The notes below the pieces were generated by a model. The model was not told where the DNA came from, did no database searches, and saw nothing but the letters and a program-made list of their open reading frames with translations. A stretch of 64,000 bases of DNA from Halomonas sp. UBA3074. GTDB lineage: Bacteria > Pseudomonadota > Gammaproteobacteria > Pseudomonadales > Halomonadaceae. Numbering within the stretch: the first letter of the stretch is position 1; the number at the start of each line of letters is the position of its first letter. This document shows positions 26,508-34,989 of the stretch, piece by piece. Both the position numbers and the translations under genes were made by a program. The stretch is from NCBI RefSeq assembly GCF_002366715.1, contig NZ_DFBS01000045.1, positions 310,001-374,000 of the forward strand, read 5' to 3'.

Positions 26508-27512
26508 ATGTCGAGTTTTTTCCAGCGCCTTAATGCTGTTAATGCTCCGTCTATTGGTCTGGGCTGTATGAACCTCTCTCATGGTTACGGCAGCATTGTG
26601 CCTGAAAGCGCGGCCATACGAGCGTTGGATGAGGCGTTTGAGATGGGCTATCGCCACTTTGATACCGCGACGCTTTACGGTGGCACGGCCAATGAAAGCG
26701 TGGTGGGGCGAGCCCTTGAGAGCAAACGTCGTCAGCTGTTTCTGGCCAGCAAATGCGGTATGGCCATTGATCCTGAGTCAGGTAAGCGCGTCATTGACGG
26801 CAGCCCGGCAACGCTGCGCAAGCAGTGCGAAGCAAGCCTTGCGCGCCTGCGTACCGACCATTTAGATCTCTACTACCTTCACCGCTTGGATCGCCAAGTC
26901 CCGATCGAAGAGAGCGTCGGCGCGCTAGGGCGTTTGATGGAAGAGGGCAAAATTGGGGGCGTGGGGTTGTCGGAAATCTCTGCGCTGACATTGCGCCGTG
27001 CGGCAGCTGAATATCCCATCGCCGCCGTGCAGTCGGAATACTCGCTATGGACGCGTAACCCTGAAATCGCCCTGATCGACGCGTGCCGCGAGGTGGGCGC
27101 GGCGATGGTCGCGTTTAGTCCTCTGGGACGCGGCTTCTTAACCGGCGCCATTCAAGACCCGTCGCGCCTTGCAGAGGGCGATATGCGCCGTAACATGCCG
27201 CGCTTCAGCGCTGAGAACTACCCTCACAATGTAAAACTATTTGGCTCGTTGGCAGCGCTGGCGCAGGCCTTGAGCGTGACCCCGGGGCAGTTGGCCCTGG
27301 CCTGGTTGAAGGCCAAAGGTGACGACATTATCCCCATTCCGGGTACCCGCTCACCTGATCATATGCGGGAAAACTTAGCGGCGGAAACGCTGCGCCTGGA
27401 TGTCACCACACTGCAGCAGTTGGATGCCATGATGACCCCTGACCAAGTCGCAGGTGCCCGTTATAGCGAGGCGCAGCAGGCGGATATTGATACAGAAGAA
27501 TTCACCGTTTAG
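26508..27512 (+). CDS. Aldo/keto reductase
   Basis: From ATG 26508 (CAGGAG six bases before) the product has 334 residues. It is a TIM-barrel AKR of the YajO/IolS-like group: GLGCMNLSHGYG, GYRHFDTATLYGG with the catalytic Asp and Tyr, FLASKCGM with the Lys, and DLYYLHRLDRQVPIEESV with the His. The C-terminal GDDIIPIPGTRSPDHMREN binds NADPH. It begins 31 bases after the ABC exporter stop, so the two may be co-transcribed. Substrate unknown; general carbonyl detoxification is likely. Confidence 0.92.
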   Translation: MSSFFQRLNAVNAPSIGLGCMNLSHGYGSIVPESAAIRALDEAFEMGYRHFDTATLYGGTANESVVGRALESKRRQLFLASKCGMAIDPESGKRVIDGSPATLRKQCEASLARLRTDHLDLYYLHRLDRQVPIEESVGALGRLMEEGKIGGVGLSEISALTLRRAAAEYPIAAVQSEYSLWTRNPEIALIDACREVGAAMVAFSPLGRGFLTGAIQDPSRLAEGDMRRNMPRFSAENYPHNVKLFGSLAALAQALSVTPGQLALAWLKAKGDDIIPIPGTRSPDHMRENLAAETLRLDVTTLQQLDAMMTPDQVAGARYSEAQQADIDTEEFTV

Positions 27513-27736
27513 TTAGGTGAAGCAGAGTGTGATGGGTAAAAACTATTGGAGCAGTCGCAAAAAGTAAATTGTGGCTATAAGGGAACTGCTTTAAAACAGT
27601 ACCAAGTTCATGATGCGTCCGTACTCGTCAGAAAGGCAACGTACTTGACGCTCAACGTCAGTTGACTTGGTCGCTTGAAAGCGAGCACCACCAAGAAAAA
27701 AGCAACTAACACAAAATAGAGTGATGGGAGAGCGCG

Positions 27737-29890
27737 ATGAGTGGTAAATGTCCTGTAATGCACGGTGGTAATACTTCCACAGGTACGTCGAATAAAGACT
27801 GGTGGCCTGAAGGGATCAACCTGGATATTTTGCACCAGCAAGACCGTAAATCGAACCCGATGAATGCGGATTTTGACTATCGGGAAGAGGTTAGAAAGCT
27901 TGATTTTGACGCGCTCAAGCAAGATGTTCATGCGCTGATGACGGACAGCCAAGCGTGGTGGCCAGCCGACTGGGGTCACTACGGCGGCCTGATGATCCGC
28001 ATGGCATGGCACTCCGCGGGTACTTATCGCCTTGCCGACGGCCGTGGCGGCGGTGGTACCGGCAGTCAGCGTTTTGCACCCCTCAACTCCTGGCCGGATA
28101 ACGTCAGCCTTGATAAGGCGCGTCGTCTACTGTGGCCGATCAAGAAAAAGTACGGCAACAAGATTAGCTGGGCCGATCTGATGATTCTGGCTGGCACCGT
28201 TGCCTATGAATCTATGGGGCTTCCAGCCTACGGCTTCTCGTTTGGCCGTAAGGATATCTGGGAACCTGAAAAAGATATCTACTGGGGCGATGAGAAGGAG
28301 TGGCTGGCGCCTTCTGACGAGCGCTATGGCGATGTTGAAAAGCCTGAAACCATGGAAAACCCGCTCGCAGCGGTTCAAATGGGGCTTATCTACGTTAATC
28401 CGGAAGGGGTTAACGGTGTGCCCGACCCGCTGAAAACCGGTCAGCAGATTCGCGAAACCTTCGCCCGCATGGCGATGAATGACGAAGAGACGGCTGCCCT
28501 GACTGCCGGTGGCCACACCGTGGGTAAGTGCCACGGTAACGGCGACGCGGCAGCGCTGGCGGCCGAGCCAGAAGCCTCTGACGTGGAAAACCAAGGCTTT
28601 GGCTGGGGCAACCCAACCATGGGTGGCAAGGCGAGCAATGCCGTAACGTCTGGCATCGAAGGTGCATGGACCACTCATCCCACCAAATTCGACATGGGCT
28701 ATTTCGACCTGTTGTTCGGCCACGAGTGGGAACTGCGCAAAAGCCCGGCCGGTGCTCACCAGTGGGAGCCTATCGACATCAAGGAAGAGGATAAGCCGGT
28801 TGACGCCAGCGACCCCTCGATTCGCCACAATCCGATCATGACCGATGCGGATATGGCGATGAAGATGGATCCGACTTACCGCGCCATTTGTGAAAAATTC
28901 ATGGCGGACCCGGAGTACTTCAAGAAGACCTTCGCCAAGGCGTGGTTCAAGCTGACTCACCGGGACCTAGGCCCGAAAGCGCGCTACATCGGCCCGGAAG
29001 TGCCCGCTGAAGACTTGATCTGGCAGGATCCGATTCCCGCTGGCAGCACCGACTACAGCGAAGAAGTGGTTAAGCAGAAAATCGCCGACGCTGGCCTGAG
29101 CATCAGCGACATGGTTAGCACTGCGTGGGACAGCGCCCGGACTTACCGCGGCTCTGATATGCGCGGCGGTGCCAACGGTGCGCGCATTCGCTTGGCGCCC
29201 CAGAAAGACTGGGAAGGCAACGAGCCTGCGCGTCTTGCCAGCGTATTAGCCGTGTACGAGAAGATTTCTGCTGACACTGGCGCCAGCCTTGCCGACGTGA
29301 TCGTTCTGGCCGGTAGCGTGGCCATTGAGAAAGCCGCTAAAGCTGCAGGCTATGACGTTCGCGTGCCTTTCCTGAAAGGCCGTGGCGATGCTTCTGCCGA
29401 GATGACTGACGGCGAATCCTTCGAGCCGCTAGAGCCGGTGGCAGACGGTTTCCGCAACTGGCAGAAGAAAGACTACGTCGTGAAGCCGGAAGAGCTGTTG
29501 CTGGATCGCGCTCAACTGATGGGGCTAACAGGGCCAGAAATGGTGGTATTGCTCGGCGGCATGCGTGTGCTGGGTACCAACCATGGCGGCACCAAGCATG
29601 GCGTGTTCACCGACCGTGAAGGCCAGTTGACCAACGACTTCTTCGTCAACCTGACCGATATGGGCAACACCTGGAAGCCGGTGAGTAAAAACACTTATGA
29701 AATCCGGGATCGTCAAACGGATGCCGTTAAGTGGACCGCTTCCCGCGTTGACCTGGTGTTCGGTTCTAACTCGCTGCTGCGCTCCTACGCAGAAGTCTAC
29801 GCCCAGGACGACAATGACGAGAAATTCGTCAAAGACTTCGTCGCCGCCTGGACGAAAGTGATGAACGCGGATCGCTTTGACGTTGCGTAA
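27737..29890 (+). CDS. katG: Catalase-peroxidase
   Basis: The 717-residue protein is a full-length KatG with two peroxidase-like halves. Distal-side Arg88, Trp91 and His92 are in IRMAWHSAGTYR; the proximal haem His is in TAGGHTVGKCHG; GLIYVNPEGVNG carries the Tyr of the Met-Tyr-Trp crosslink. It breaks down hydrogen peroxide to water and oxygen and also acts as a peroxidase. It has a good ribosome site (GGGAG) and stands alone, with its own terminator. The 224 bases upstream hold the promoter and a small palindrome, TCGCTT-GA-AAGCGA (27671-27684); no clear OxyR motif was recognised and no oxyR gene is adjacent. Confidence 0.97.
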   Translation: MSGKCPVMHGGNTSTGTSNKDWWPEGINLDILHQQDRKSNPMNADFDYREEVRKLDFDALKQDVHALMTDSQAWWPADWGHYGGLMIRMAWHSAGTYRLADGRGGGGTGSQRFAPLNSWPDNVSLDKARRLLWPIKKKYGNKISWADLMILAGTVAYESMGLPAYGFSFGRKDIWEPEKDIYWGDEKEWLAPSDERYGDVEKPETMENPLAAVQMGLIYVNPEGVNGVPDPLKTGQQIRETFARMAMNDEETAALTAGGHTVGKCHGNGDAAALAAEPEASDVENQGFGWGNPTMGGKASNAVTSGIEGAWTTHPTKFDMGYFDLLFGHEWELRKSPAGAHQWEPIDIKEEDKPVDASDPSIRHNPIMTDADMAMKMDPTYRAICEKFMADPEYFKKTFAKAWFKLTHRDLGPKARYIGPEVPAEDLIWQDPIPAGSTDYSEEVVKQKIADAGLSISDMVSTAWDSARTYRGSDMRGGANGARIRLAPQKDWEGNEPARLASVLAVYEKISADTGASLADVIVLAGSVAIEKAAKAAGYDVRVPFLKGRGDASAEMTDGESFEPLEPVADGFRNWQKKDYVVKPEELLLDRAQLMGLTGPEMVVLLGGMRVLGTNHGGTKHGVFTDREGQLTNDFFVNLTDMGNTWKPVSKNTYEIRDRQTDAVKWTASRVDLVFGSNSLLRSYAEVYAQDDNDEKFVKDFVAAWTKVMNADRFDVA

Positions 29891-29920
29891 CCAACACTAA
29901 GCGTTATGTCTCTACCCAAG

Positions 29921-29946
29921 CCCGCATCGAAAGATGCGGGTTTTTT
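29921..29946 (+). terminator. Rho-independent terminator of katG
   Basis: CCCGCATC (29921-29928) pairs with GATGCGGG (29933-29940) across a GAAA tetraloop and is followed by six T, 30 bases after the katG stop. Confidence 0.95.
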
Positions 29947-30058
29947 ATTACTTGCTGATAGGGTGATCATCGCTTGCTGAACAGTATGGTGTTTTAGAAG
30001 CGGGAGTTTTCTCGCCTTGACGCTGTCAGTAGAAGTGACCTTTCCAAGGAGTACAACG

Positions 30059-31096
30059 ATGCAGAAAGCCAGAATCTTGCAGCAGGGCAGTATTCACTGT
30101 TTCCCCGTTGGCCTGCGCGATGAGCAGGGAAAGCTCGCCAATGCCGAAGTGTCGGCGGTTATGTACGACGGTGAGCGATTACTGCTGGCCAGCGATAAGC
30201 CGATTCCAGGAGAGCATCGTTCCGCGGTCTTTGCCTTACCCATGACGGATGACGGGCCGGATGATTCGCAGCTTGAGTATTTTACAACGCCGCTGATCAA
30301 GCGCGCGGTGAAGTATGAAGATTTCGCCCTGACTGCCGATGGCAAATATGTATTGGCCACGACGGGTTTTGATCGCATCGATGACGTAACCCATGACCTG
30401 AATGCCTACAATCATTTATTGATCTGGCCGCTGGGTGAGCCTGAAAAGGCGCAGGCGGTGGACCCTGACCCGCGTGATGGGGTGGAAGGGTCGTTGGAGT
30501 TACGCAATAAGCTGAACCACGCGATTGGCTTACCTTACTACAAGATCGAAGGGCTGGCGGCGGTGCCCGGCGAGCAAGGCGATGGACTACTGCTTTTCGG
30601 CGTCCGTGAGCAGGGGCAGCGCCATGATGACTTCTCCTATGTAAGCCGTGTGGTGGGCGCCCACTATGTGGTGAATGCGTCTGGCAATCTCGAGTTTATC
30701 GATGAGTTGCGCGAGCTCTACGCTTTCGAACCGACTGACCATGAAGGGATCGCGATTGAGTGCGGATTATCGAGTCTTGAGTATGATCCCTACCACCACC
30801 GACTTTATCTGATGACCAGCTTTGAAACGGAAGTCGATAACGTCGAACGCATTGGCGGCTACCTATGGCTGATGGAGCTGGATAACCTCACCACTGGCGA
30901 GCCGCCTGCCTTGATCCGTGGGATGGACGGCTCCCCGTTTGAATTTGAGCACAAGGCAGAAGGGCTGGCGGTGCTGGATCATGAGCGTGTCTTTGTGGTG
31001 TACGACAATGACCGTGAAATGGGCGTGGGCAGCATTGACGAGCGCAATGAACGCCATGCCAGCGAAGCGCTTTATACGCTGTTGCATATGGAATAA
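30059..31096 (+). CDS. Uncharacterised protein, probably beta-propeller (DUF3616-like)
   Basis: From ATG 30059 (AAGGAG before it) the product has 345 residues and no signal peptide or membrane segment. Repeated strand patterns such as GERLLLASDKPIPGE, GKYVLATTGFDRID, EGLAAVPGEQGDGLLLFGVRE, YDPYHHRLYLMTSFETE and EGLAVLDHERVFVVYDND suggest a beta-propeller. The EGLA-plus-VYDND pattern resembles the DUF3616/esterase-like phytase group, but the assignment is tentative. It lies between katG and the chemoreceptor, convergent with the latter, and shares no operon with a gene of known function. Confidence 0.75.
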   Translation: MQKARILQQGSIHCFPVGLRDEQGKLANAEVSAVMYDGERLLLASDKPIPGEHRSAVFALPMTDDGPDDSQLEYFTTPLIKRAVKYEDFALTADGKYVLATTGFDRIDDVTHDLNAYNHLLIWPLGEPEKAQAVDPDPRDGVEGSLELRNKLNHAIGLPYYKIEGLAAVPGEQGDGLLLFGVREQGQRHDDFSYVSRVVGAHYVVNASGNLEFIDELRELYAFEPTDHEGIAIECGLSSLEYDPYHHRLYLMTSFETEVDNVERIGGYLWLMELDNLTTGEPPALIRGMDGSPFEFEHKAEGLAVLDHERVFVVYDNDREMGVGSIDERNERHASEALYTLLHME

Positions 31097-31127
31097 AGCT
31101 CGCGCGATTTCAGGCTAGCATCAAGAA

Positions 31128-31152
31128 AAAAGCACCCAAAGCGGGTGCTTTT
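31128..31152. terminator. Bidirectional terminator between the propeller and chemoreceptor genes
   Basis: AAAAGCACCC (31128-31137) pairs with GGGTGCTTTT (31143-31152) across five bases, with A-run and T-run on the two sides, so it can stop transcripts from either convergent gene. Confidence 0.88.
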
Positions 31153-31170
31153 GCGTTGCTGGTGAGGGAC

Positions 31171-33156
31171 TTAAAACTCTTCCCACTCTACTGCTTCATG
31201 CTTTTGCTGGGCGGTCTGTGAACGGCGGCCTGGCGTTTGAGGTAATGCAGTACCTGAACGCGCTTTATGCGCCGCCGTATACGGTAGTGCAGCGTGTTCG
31301 GCGCCGCTTTCATTGAGCACAAACTCGCTCATTAACTGATCCAGGCTGCGGGCGTTGTCGCGCATGGAAGCGGCAAGGTTCGCACTTTGGCTGACCATAG
31401 CGGCATTCTGCTGGGTCATCATATCCATCTCGGCCACGGCGGTGTTGACCTGCTGAATACCGGTCGTTTGCTCTCGAGCGCCGGCCGCAATCTCGGCAAT
31501 CACATCCGACACCTGGGTGACGCTGTGGCGAATCTCTTGCATACGCTCTGCCGCTGCCTTAACGATGTCGCCGCCTTCTTTTGAGTGGTTAACGGACATA
31601 TCGATCAACGCACGAATATCGTGAGCAGCGGAAGCCGAACGACTGGCAAGGGTGCGCACTTCGCTGGCGACCACGGCAAACCCACGGCCCTGCTCGCCTG
31701 CACGGGCTGCTTCGACCGAGGCGTTGAGTGCCAGTATATTGGTCTGGAACGCAATCGAGTCAATCAAGCCGATGATATCGCTGATTTTGTTGGCTGAATC
31801 ACTGATTGCCGCCATTTTGGCTTCCATCTGGTTCATGGACTCAGTGCCACGTTCAGAGGCATTGGCAGCCTCTAACGCAAGGCTATTGGCCTGTTCAGAG
31901 GCCTGGGAAGTATGCGCCACGGTGGAGTGAATCTGCTCCATGGAGGCGGATGTTTCCTGAAGGTTTGCTGCCGCTTGTTCGGTGCGCGACGATAGCTCCT
32001 GAGTACCATCTGCCATATCGCTGGCGTCCGATAATACCGTGCGCGCGTTTTGGCGTACCTCTTGAAGCGTTAACTGCATACGCTCCACAAAGGCATTAAA
32101 GCCATGGGCAAGATCGCCTATTTCATCGTTGGTTTTGGCCTCTAATCGGCGGGTTAAATCACCTTTTCCTTGGGCAATGTCTGCCATGGCCGTCGAGGTT
32201 TGCTTGATCGGTGCGAGGGAGCGACGAGCTGCGTAGGCAACCACGGCCAATAGCAGCACCAATAATAAACCGCCCGCCAGCAGTAGCGATTGCAGGAGAC
32301 TCTTAGTGACCGCTGTAAAGGCGGTGATCGGCACAGTGACCCCGACTACCCAGGAAGTGCCTTCCACTGGGCTCCACATAAGAACGGTTTGTTCTCCATT
32401 AGGCATGGTGATGTCACCGGAGCCTGGGGTACCGCTGAGTATTTGCTGACTCAAAGCATCTAGCCCTTCATACCCTTGCTGGTCGGCGTCGGTGTAATTG
32501 AGCGACATACGGTACTCTTCAACCGGATGGGCGATGACCTGACCCTGGCTGTCGATTAGCCACCCGTAGCTGCCCTCGCCAACATTAATATCAGAGGTGA
32601 TGTTAGATAATGATGCCAGCGAGAAGGCGATGCCGATCAAGCCGATCCGATTGCCGCGTTCATCGAAAATAGTTTCGACCATCATTGCTGCGGGAAGGTT
32701 GGTTGCCATTGATACAAAGGGGTCTAGAATAAGGCTATCAGCGGTACCATCAACAACGAGCGCTTTGAAATAAGGGCGCTCAGAAATGTTCATTGTGGCC
32801 CCTTCTTGGTTGATCGTATTGCCAACAGTATCCGATATAAACAGGGACTCAATGGTGCCATCTGAGTTATAGCGTTTTGCGAGCCACTCGGTGTGGGCTT
32901 CAAGAGAAGAACTCTGAGCGAGACGTTCGTCCAAGGCTAGCAATGATAGCCAACTGCGATAACCACTAATCCAACGACTTATTTCATCTGCACGCGCTTC
33001 AACTTGGTGTTTGCCCGCATTGTCTAGTAACTCTGGTATTGCTTGATTAAGCTGTTGATTTACGACGATACCTAATAGAACAGCCACGATTAAAAGTGGA
33101 ATAGCGACAGCAGTTAGCAGTTTCTGCGTCAGTGAAAGACGAGAAATTTTTTTCAT
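31171..33156 (-). CDS. Methyl-accepting chemotaxis protein with Cache sensor and WEEF tail
   Basis: The 661-residue receptor has a first membrane helix (about 14-34), a periplasmic double-Cache-like sensor domain (about 40-280, with GLIGIAFSLASLSNI and SYGWLIDSQGQVIAHP), a second helix (about 285-312), a HAMP domain, and the conserved signalling hairpin (IIGLIDSIAFQTNILALNAS and EAARAGEQGRGFAVVASEVR). The last five residues, EWEEF, match the xWxxF tether used by CheR/CheB methylation enzymes. The Cache domain suggests sensing of an amino acid or organic acid; the ligand is not predictable. No che genes are adjacent. ATG 33156 follows GAGG. Confidence 0.95.
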   Translation of the reverse strand: MKKISRLSLTQKLLTAVAIPLLIVAVLLGIVVNQQLNQAIPELLDNAGKHQVEARADEISRWISGYRSWLSLLALDERLAQSSSLEAHTEWLAKRYNSDGTIESLFISDTVGNTINQEGATMNISERPYFKALVVDGTADSLILDPFVSMATNLPAAMMVETIFDERGNRIGLIGIAFSLASLSNITSDINVGEGSYGWLIDSQGQVIAHPVEEYRMSLNYTDADQQGYEGLDALSQQILSGTPGSGDITMPNGEQTVLMWSPVEGTSWVVGVTVPITAFTAVTKSLLQSLLLAGGLLLVLLLAVVAYAARRSLAPIKQTSTAMADIAQGKGDLTRRLEAKTNDEIGDLAHGFNAFVERMQLTLQEVRQNARTVLSDASDMADGTQELSSRTEQAAANLQETSASMEQIHSTVAHTSQASEQANSLALEAANASERGTESMNQMEAKMAAISDSANKISDIIGLIDSIAFQTNILALNASVEAARAGEQGRGFAVVASEVRTLASRSASAAHDIRALIDMSVNHSKEGGDIVKAAAERMQEIRHSVTQVSDVIAEIAAGAREQTTGIQQVNTAVAEMDMMTQQNAAMVSQSANLAASMRDNARSLDQLMSEFVLNESGAEHAALPYTAAHKARSGTALPQTPGRRSQTAQQKHEAVEWEEF

Positions 33157-33539
33157 TTGTGCCTCGACGTGTGTGCCAGTCGTAGGTCACTGCTAGTAAA
33201 GCAGTACTCTGCGTTGGCTGTTGTATGATTCCCTAGAAGTTTTCTTGCTACCGCTGCTTATTAACGGCAGCTAATGTAAAAACTTAAAACAAAAATTACG
33301 TTTTCACGCGTTTTAACCAAGTTGTTATTTTTTATGCTTAGGGTGTTTTTTTATGTAACGTTTTTTTAATTAAAAATCCTCCCTCAACGTAGTTGTGGAA
33401 GCACACCTCTTTATTTTAATAGCTCGGCTAGATCGTTGTTTTGCCTTACATGTTTTTCCAAGCTAGAAGCAAGTAGTGTTAGGTTAAAAAAAAGCCAAAG
33501 CAGCCTAACTTGGCTGCTTGATAGCTAAAGTTTAAGTAG
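33157..33539. other. AT-rich intergenic region between chemoreceptor and xdhC-like genes
   Basis: No gene is seen in 383 bases. Both flanking genes are on the minus strand, so this holds the chemoreceptor promoter (33157-33450, with AT-rich runs about 33290-33420) and the terminator of the upstream gene (33486-33519). Confidence 0.5.
33486..33519 (-). terminator. Probable terminator of the xdhC-like gene
   Basis: On the minus strand AAGCAGCC and GGCTGCTT (33519-33512 and 33505-33498) form an 8-base stem with a 6-base loop, then TGGC and eight T (33493-33486). It lies 21 bases after the stop of the gene at 33540-34508. The four bases before the T-run make it slightly imperfect. Confidence 0.7.
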
Positions 33540-34508
33540 TTACAACTCATTTCGCGTTTTGCCACGGTAGAGGCGCACAATATCGGCCATCACTGCCAAC
33601 GCAATTTCAGACGGTGTTTTGCTGCCTAGATTGAGACCAATCGGCATCGTAATCCTGGCCAGTTGAGCGTCTGTCAGGCCGCCAGAGCGTAATAGCCGCT
33701 CTGCCCGTTGCTGTGAGGTTTGCTGTGAGCCCATGACACCAATGTAAAACGCTTCCGTACGGACGGCCTCGATCATCGCCAGATCATCGATACGTGGGTC
33801 ATGGGTCACCGCGACCACGGCGGTATTGGCGTGGCAACCGCCTGAGGCGATAAAAACGGAAGGCAGTACCGCCTGCACTTCCACGCCAGGCACATCGAAG
33901 TGCTTACGGGCGTCCTCGTTGGGGTCGCAGACAATGACTTCAAACCCCAGCGATTGGGCAAATAGGGCGCAGGGTGACGAAATTGAAGAGATTCCCGCAA
34001 TGATAAGCCGCAGCGCTGGGCCAATGCGTATGCTGACGCTGGTGGTATCGAAAGCAACAGCGGGGTCAGCCAACGTGGCCGGGTTGAAACGCTTGCGGCC
34101 ATCGGACAGTGAGATATAGCGGGATAGCGATTGTCGGCCCAGCAAGGTGGCATGCATCACTTCTAGGTGGGTGAGGTTTTCGGCCGTCGGTGTCAATTGT
34201 TCCACCAGCACGTCCAGGCTGCCGCCGCAGGGCAAGCGAACCGAAGCAGCGTTATCGCCGTCGCCATAGCGTATTTGTTGAACAGGCTTGTCGAAATCGC
34301 CGCTCTGCAGACGGGCGATGAAGTCTTCTTCCACACAGCCGCCCGATAATGAGCCGATATACGCTCCCGTAGAACATGCGACTAGCATCGCCCCTGGCTC
34401 GCGGGGTGACGAACCAAAGGTTTTCAATACCGTGCAGAGCCACACCGTCAGCCCTTCATTGGCCCATTTCAATGCGCGCTCAATAACCTGCAGATCAAGA
34501 TGATGCAT
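33540..34508 (-). CDS. XdhC/CoxI family protein (orphan)
   Basis: The 322-residue protein has an N-terminal XdhC/CoxI domain (VWLCTVLKTFGSSPREPGAMLV and GSLSGGCVEEDFIA) and a C-terminal Rossmann-like XdhC domain (VVAVTHDPRIDDLAMIEA, AFYIGVMGSQQTSQQRAERL, MPIGLNLGSKTPSEIALAVMADIV). Known members insert or sulfurate the molybdenum cofactor of xanthine dehydrogenase-type enzymes. No molybdenum hydroxylase genes are in the window, so its client is elsewhere. It is divergent from the small membrane protein/sodium symporter pair beginning at 34801; a shared function with that transporter is possible but not shown. Confidence 0.92.
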   Translation of the reverse strand: MHHLDLQVIERALKWANEGLTVWLCTVLKTFGSSPREPGAMLVACSTGAYIGSLSGGCVEEDFIARLQSGDFDKPVQQIRYGDGDNAASVRLPCGGSLDVLVEQLTPTAENLTHLEVMHATLLGRQSLSRYISLSDGRKRFNPATLADPAVAFDTTSVSIRIGPALRLIIAGISSISSPCALFAQSLGFEVIVCDPNEDARKHFDVPGVEVQAVLPSVFIASGGCHANTAVVAVTHDPRIDDLAMIEAVRTEAFYIGVMGSQQTSQQRAERLLRSGGLTDAQLARITMPIGLNLGSKTPSEIALAVMADIVRLYRGKTRNEL

Positions 34509-34800
34509 TAACTAATGGCCTCCAAGGGACGGTTTCGGGAGGCTTTTAGAATCTCGCGAACGCTGTCAGGGGTAAAGGGCGGATGGATAAAACTTATGTT
34601 TTTTACGTTTATAAGCGAGTTAGCCGTCATCACAGCAGTCGGCCTTCATTTTAATAGGCTGTTGCCCGCTGGTGGGGGCGGGGTGAGCAAGCAATATCGT
34701 TAGGCAGTATGATGGTGAAGCCTGTCCCAGGCATGGGTAGCCAGCCGGCTTTGCTACCCCTACACGCACATTATCCTGATGATACAAAAAGAGGATGGCT

Positions 34801-34989
34801 ATGGAACGCCGTAAACGGATATGGCTAGTATGGGCGGTAGTCTTACTTTGCTATTTAGTGCCTTATACGCTGTTAAATGGTATCTCGCGGTGGTACGGCA
34901 GCTTTTTGTTTTGGGCGTTGGCTGGGTTAGTCATCATTGCTCTGAACGTATATATCACTCAAGACTTTAAGGAACATGGCGATGACTGA
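34801..34989 (+). CDS. Small two-helix membrane protein coupled to the symporter (DUF3311-like)
   Basis: From ATG 34801, the product has 62 residues with two membrane helices (about 8-25 and 34-53); a GAGG lies six bases before it, whereas ATG 34795 would sit directly on that site. It overlaps the start of the sodium:solute symporter gene by the ATGACTGA stop-start region. Small two-helix proteins placed before SSS-family carriers are known (for example YhdT beside PanF, and DUF3311 proteins) and are thought to be accessory subunits. The call rests on size, topology and coupling. Confidence 0.8.
   Translation: MERRKRIWLVWAVVLLCYLVPYTLLNGISRWYGSFLFWALAGLVIIALNVYITQDFKEHGDD

Noticed and set aside
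27550..27736. An OxyR binding site upstream of katG
   Set aside because: The spaced ATAG/CTAT pattern could not be found; only a small palindrome is visible.
28127..28960. A 277-codon frame antisense to katG
   Set aside because: Shadow of katG by codon structure; no ribosome site and no known domain.
34515..34703. A 62-codon frame between the xdhC-like gene and the small membrane gene
   Set aside because: It has no ribosome site, no recognisable domain and an odd Gly-rich end; chance frame.
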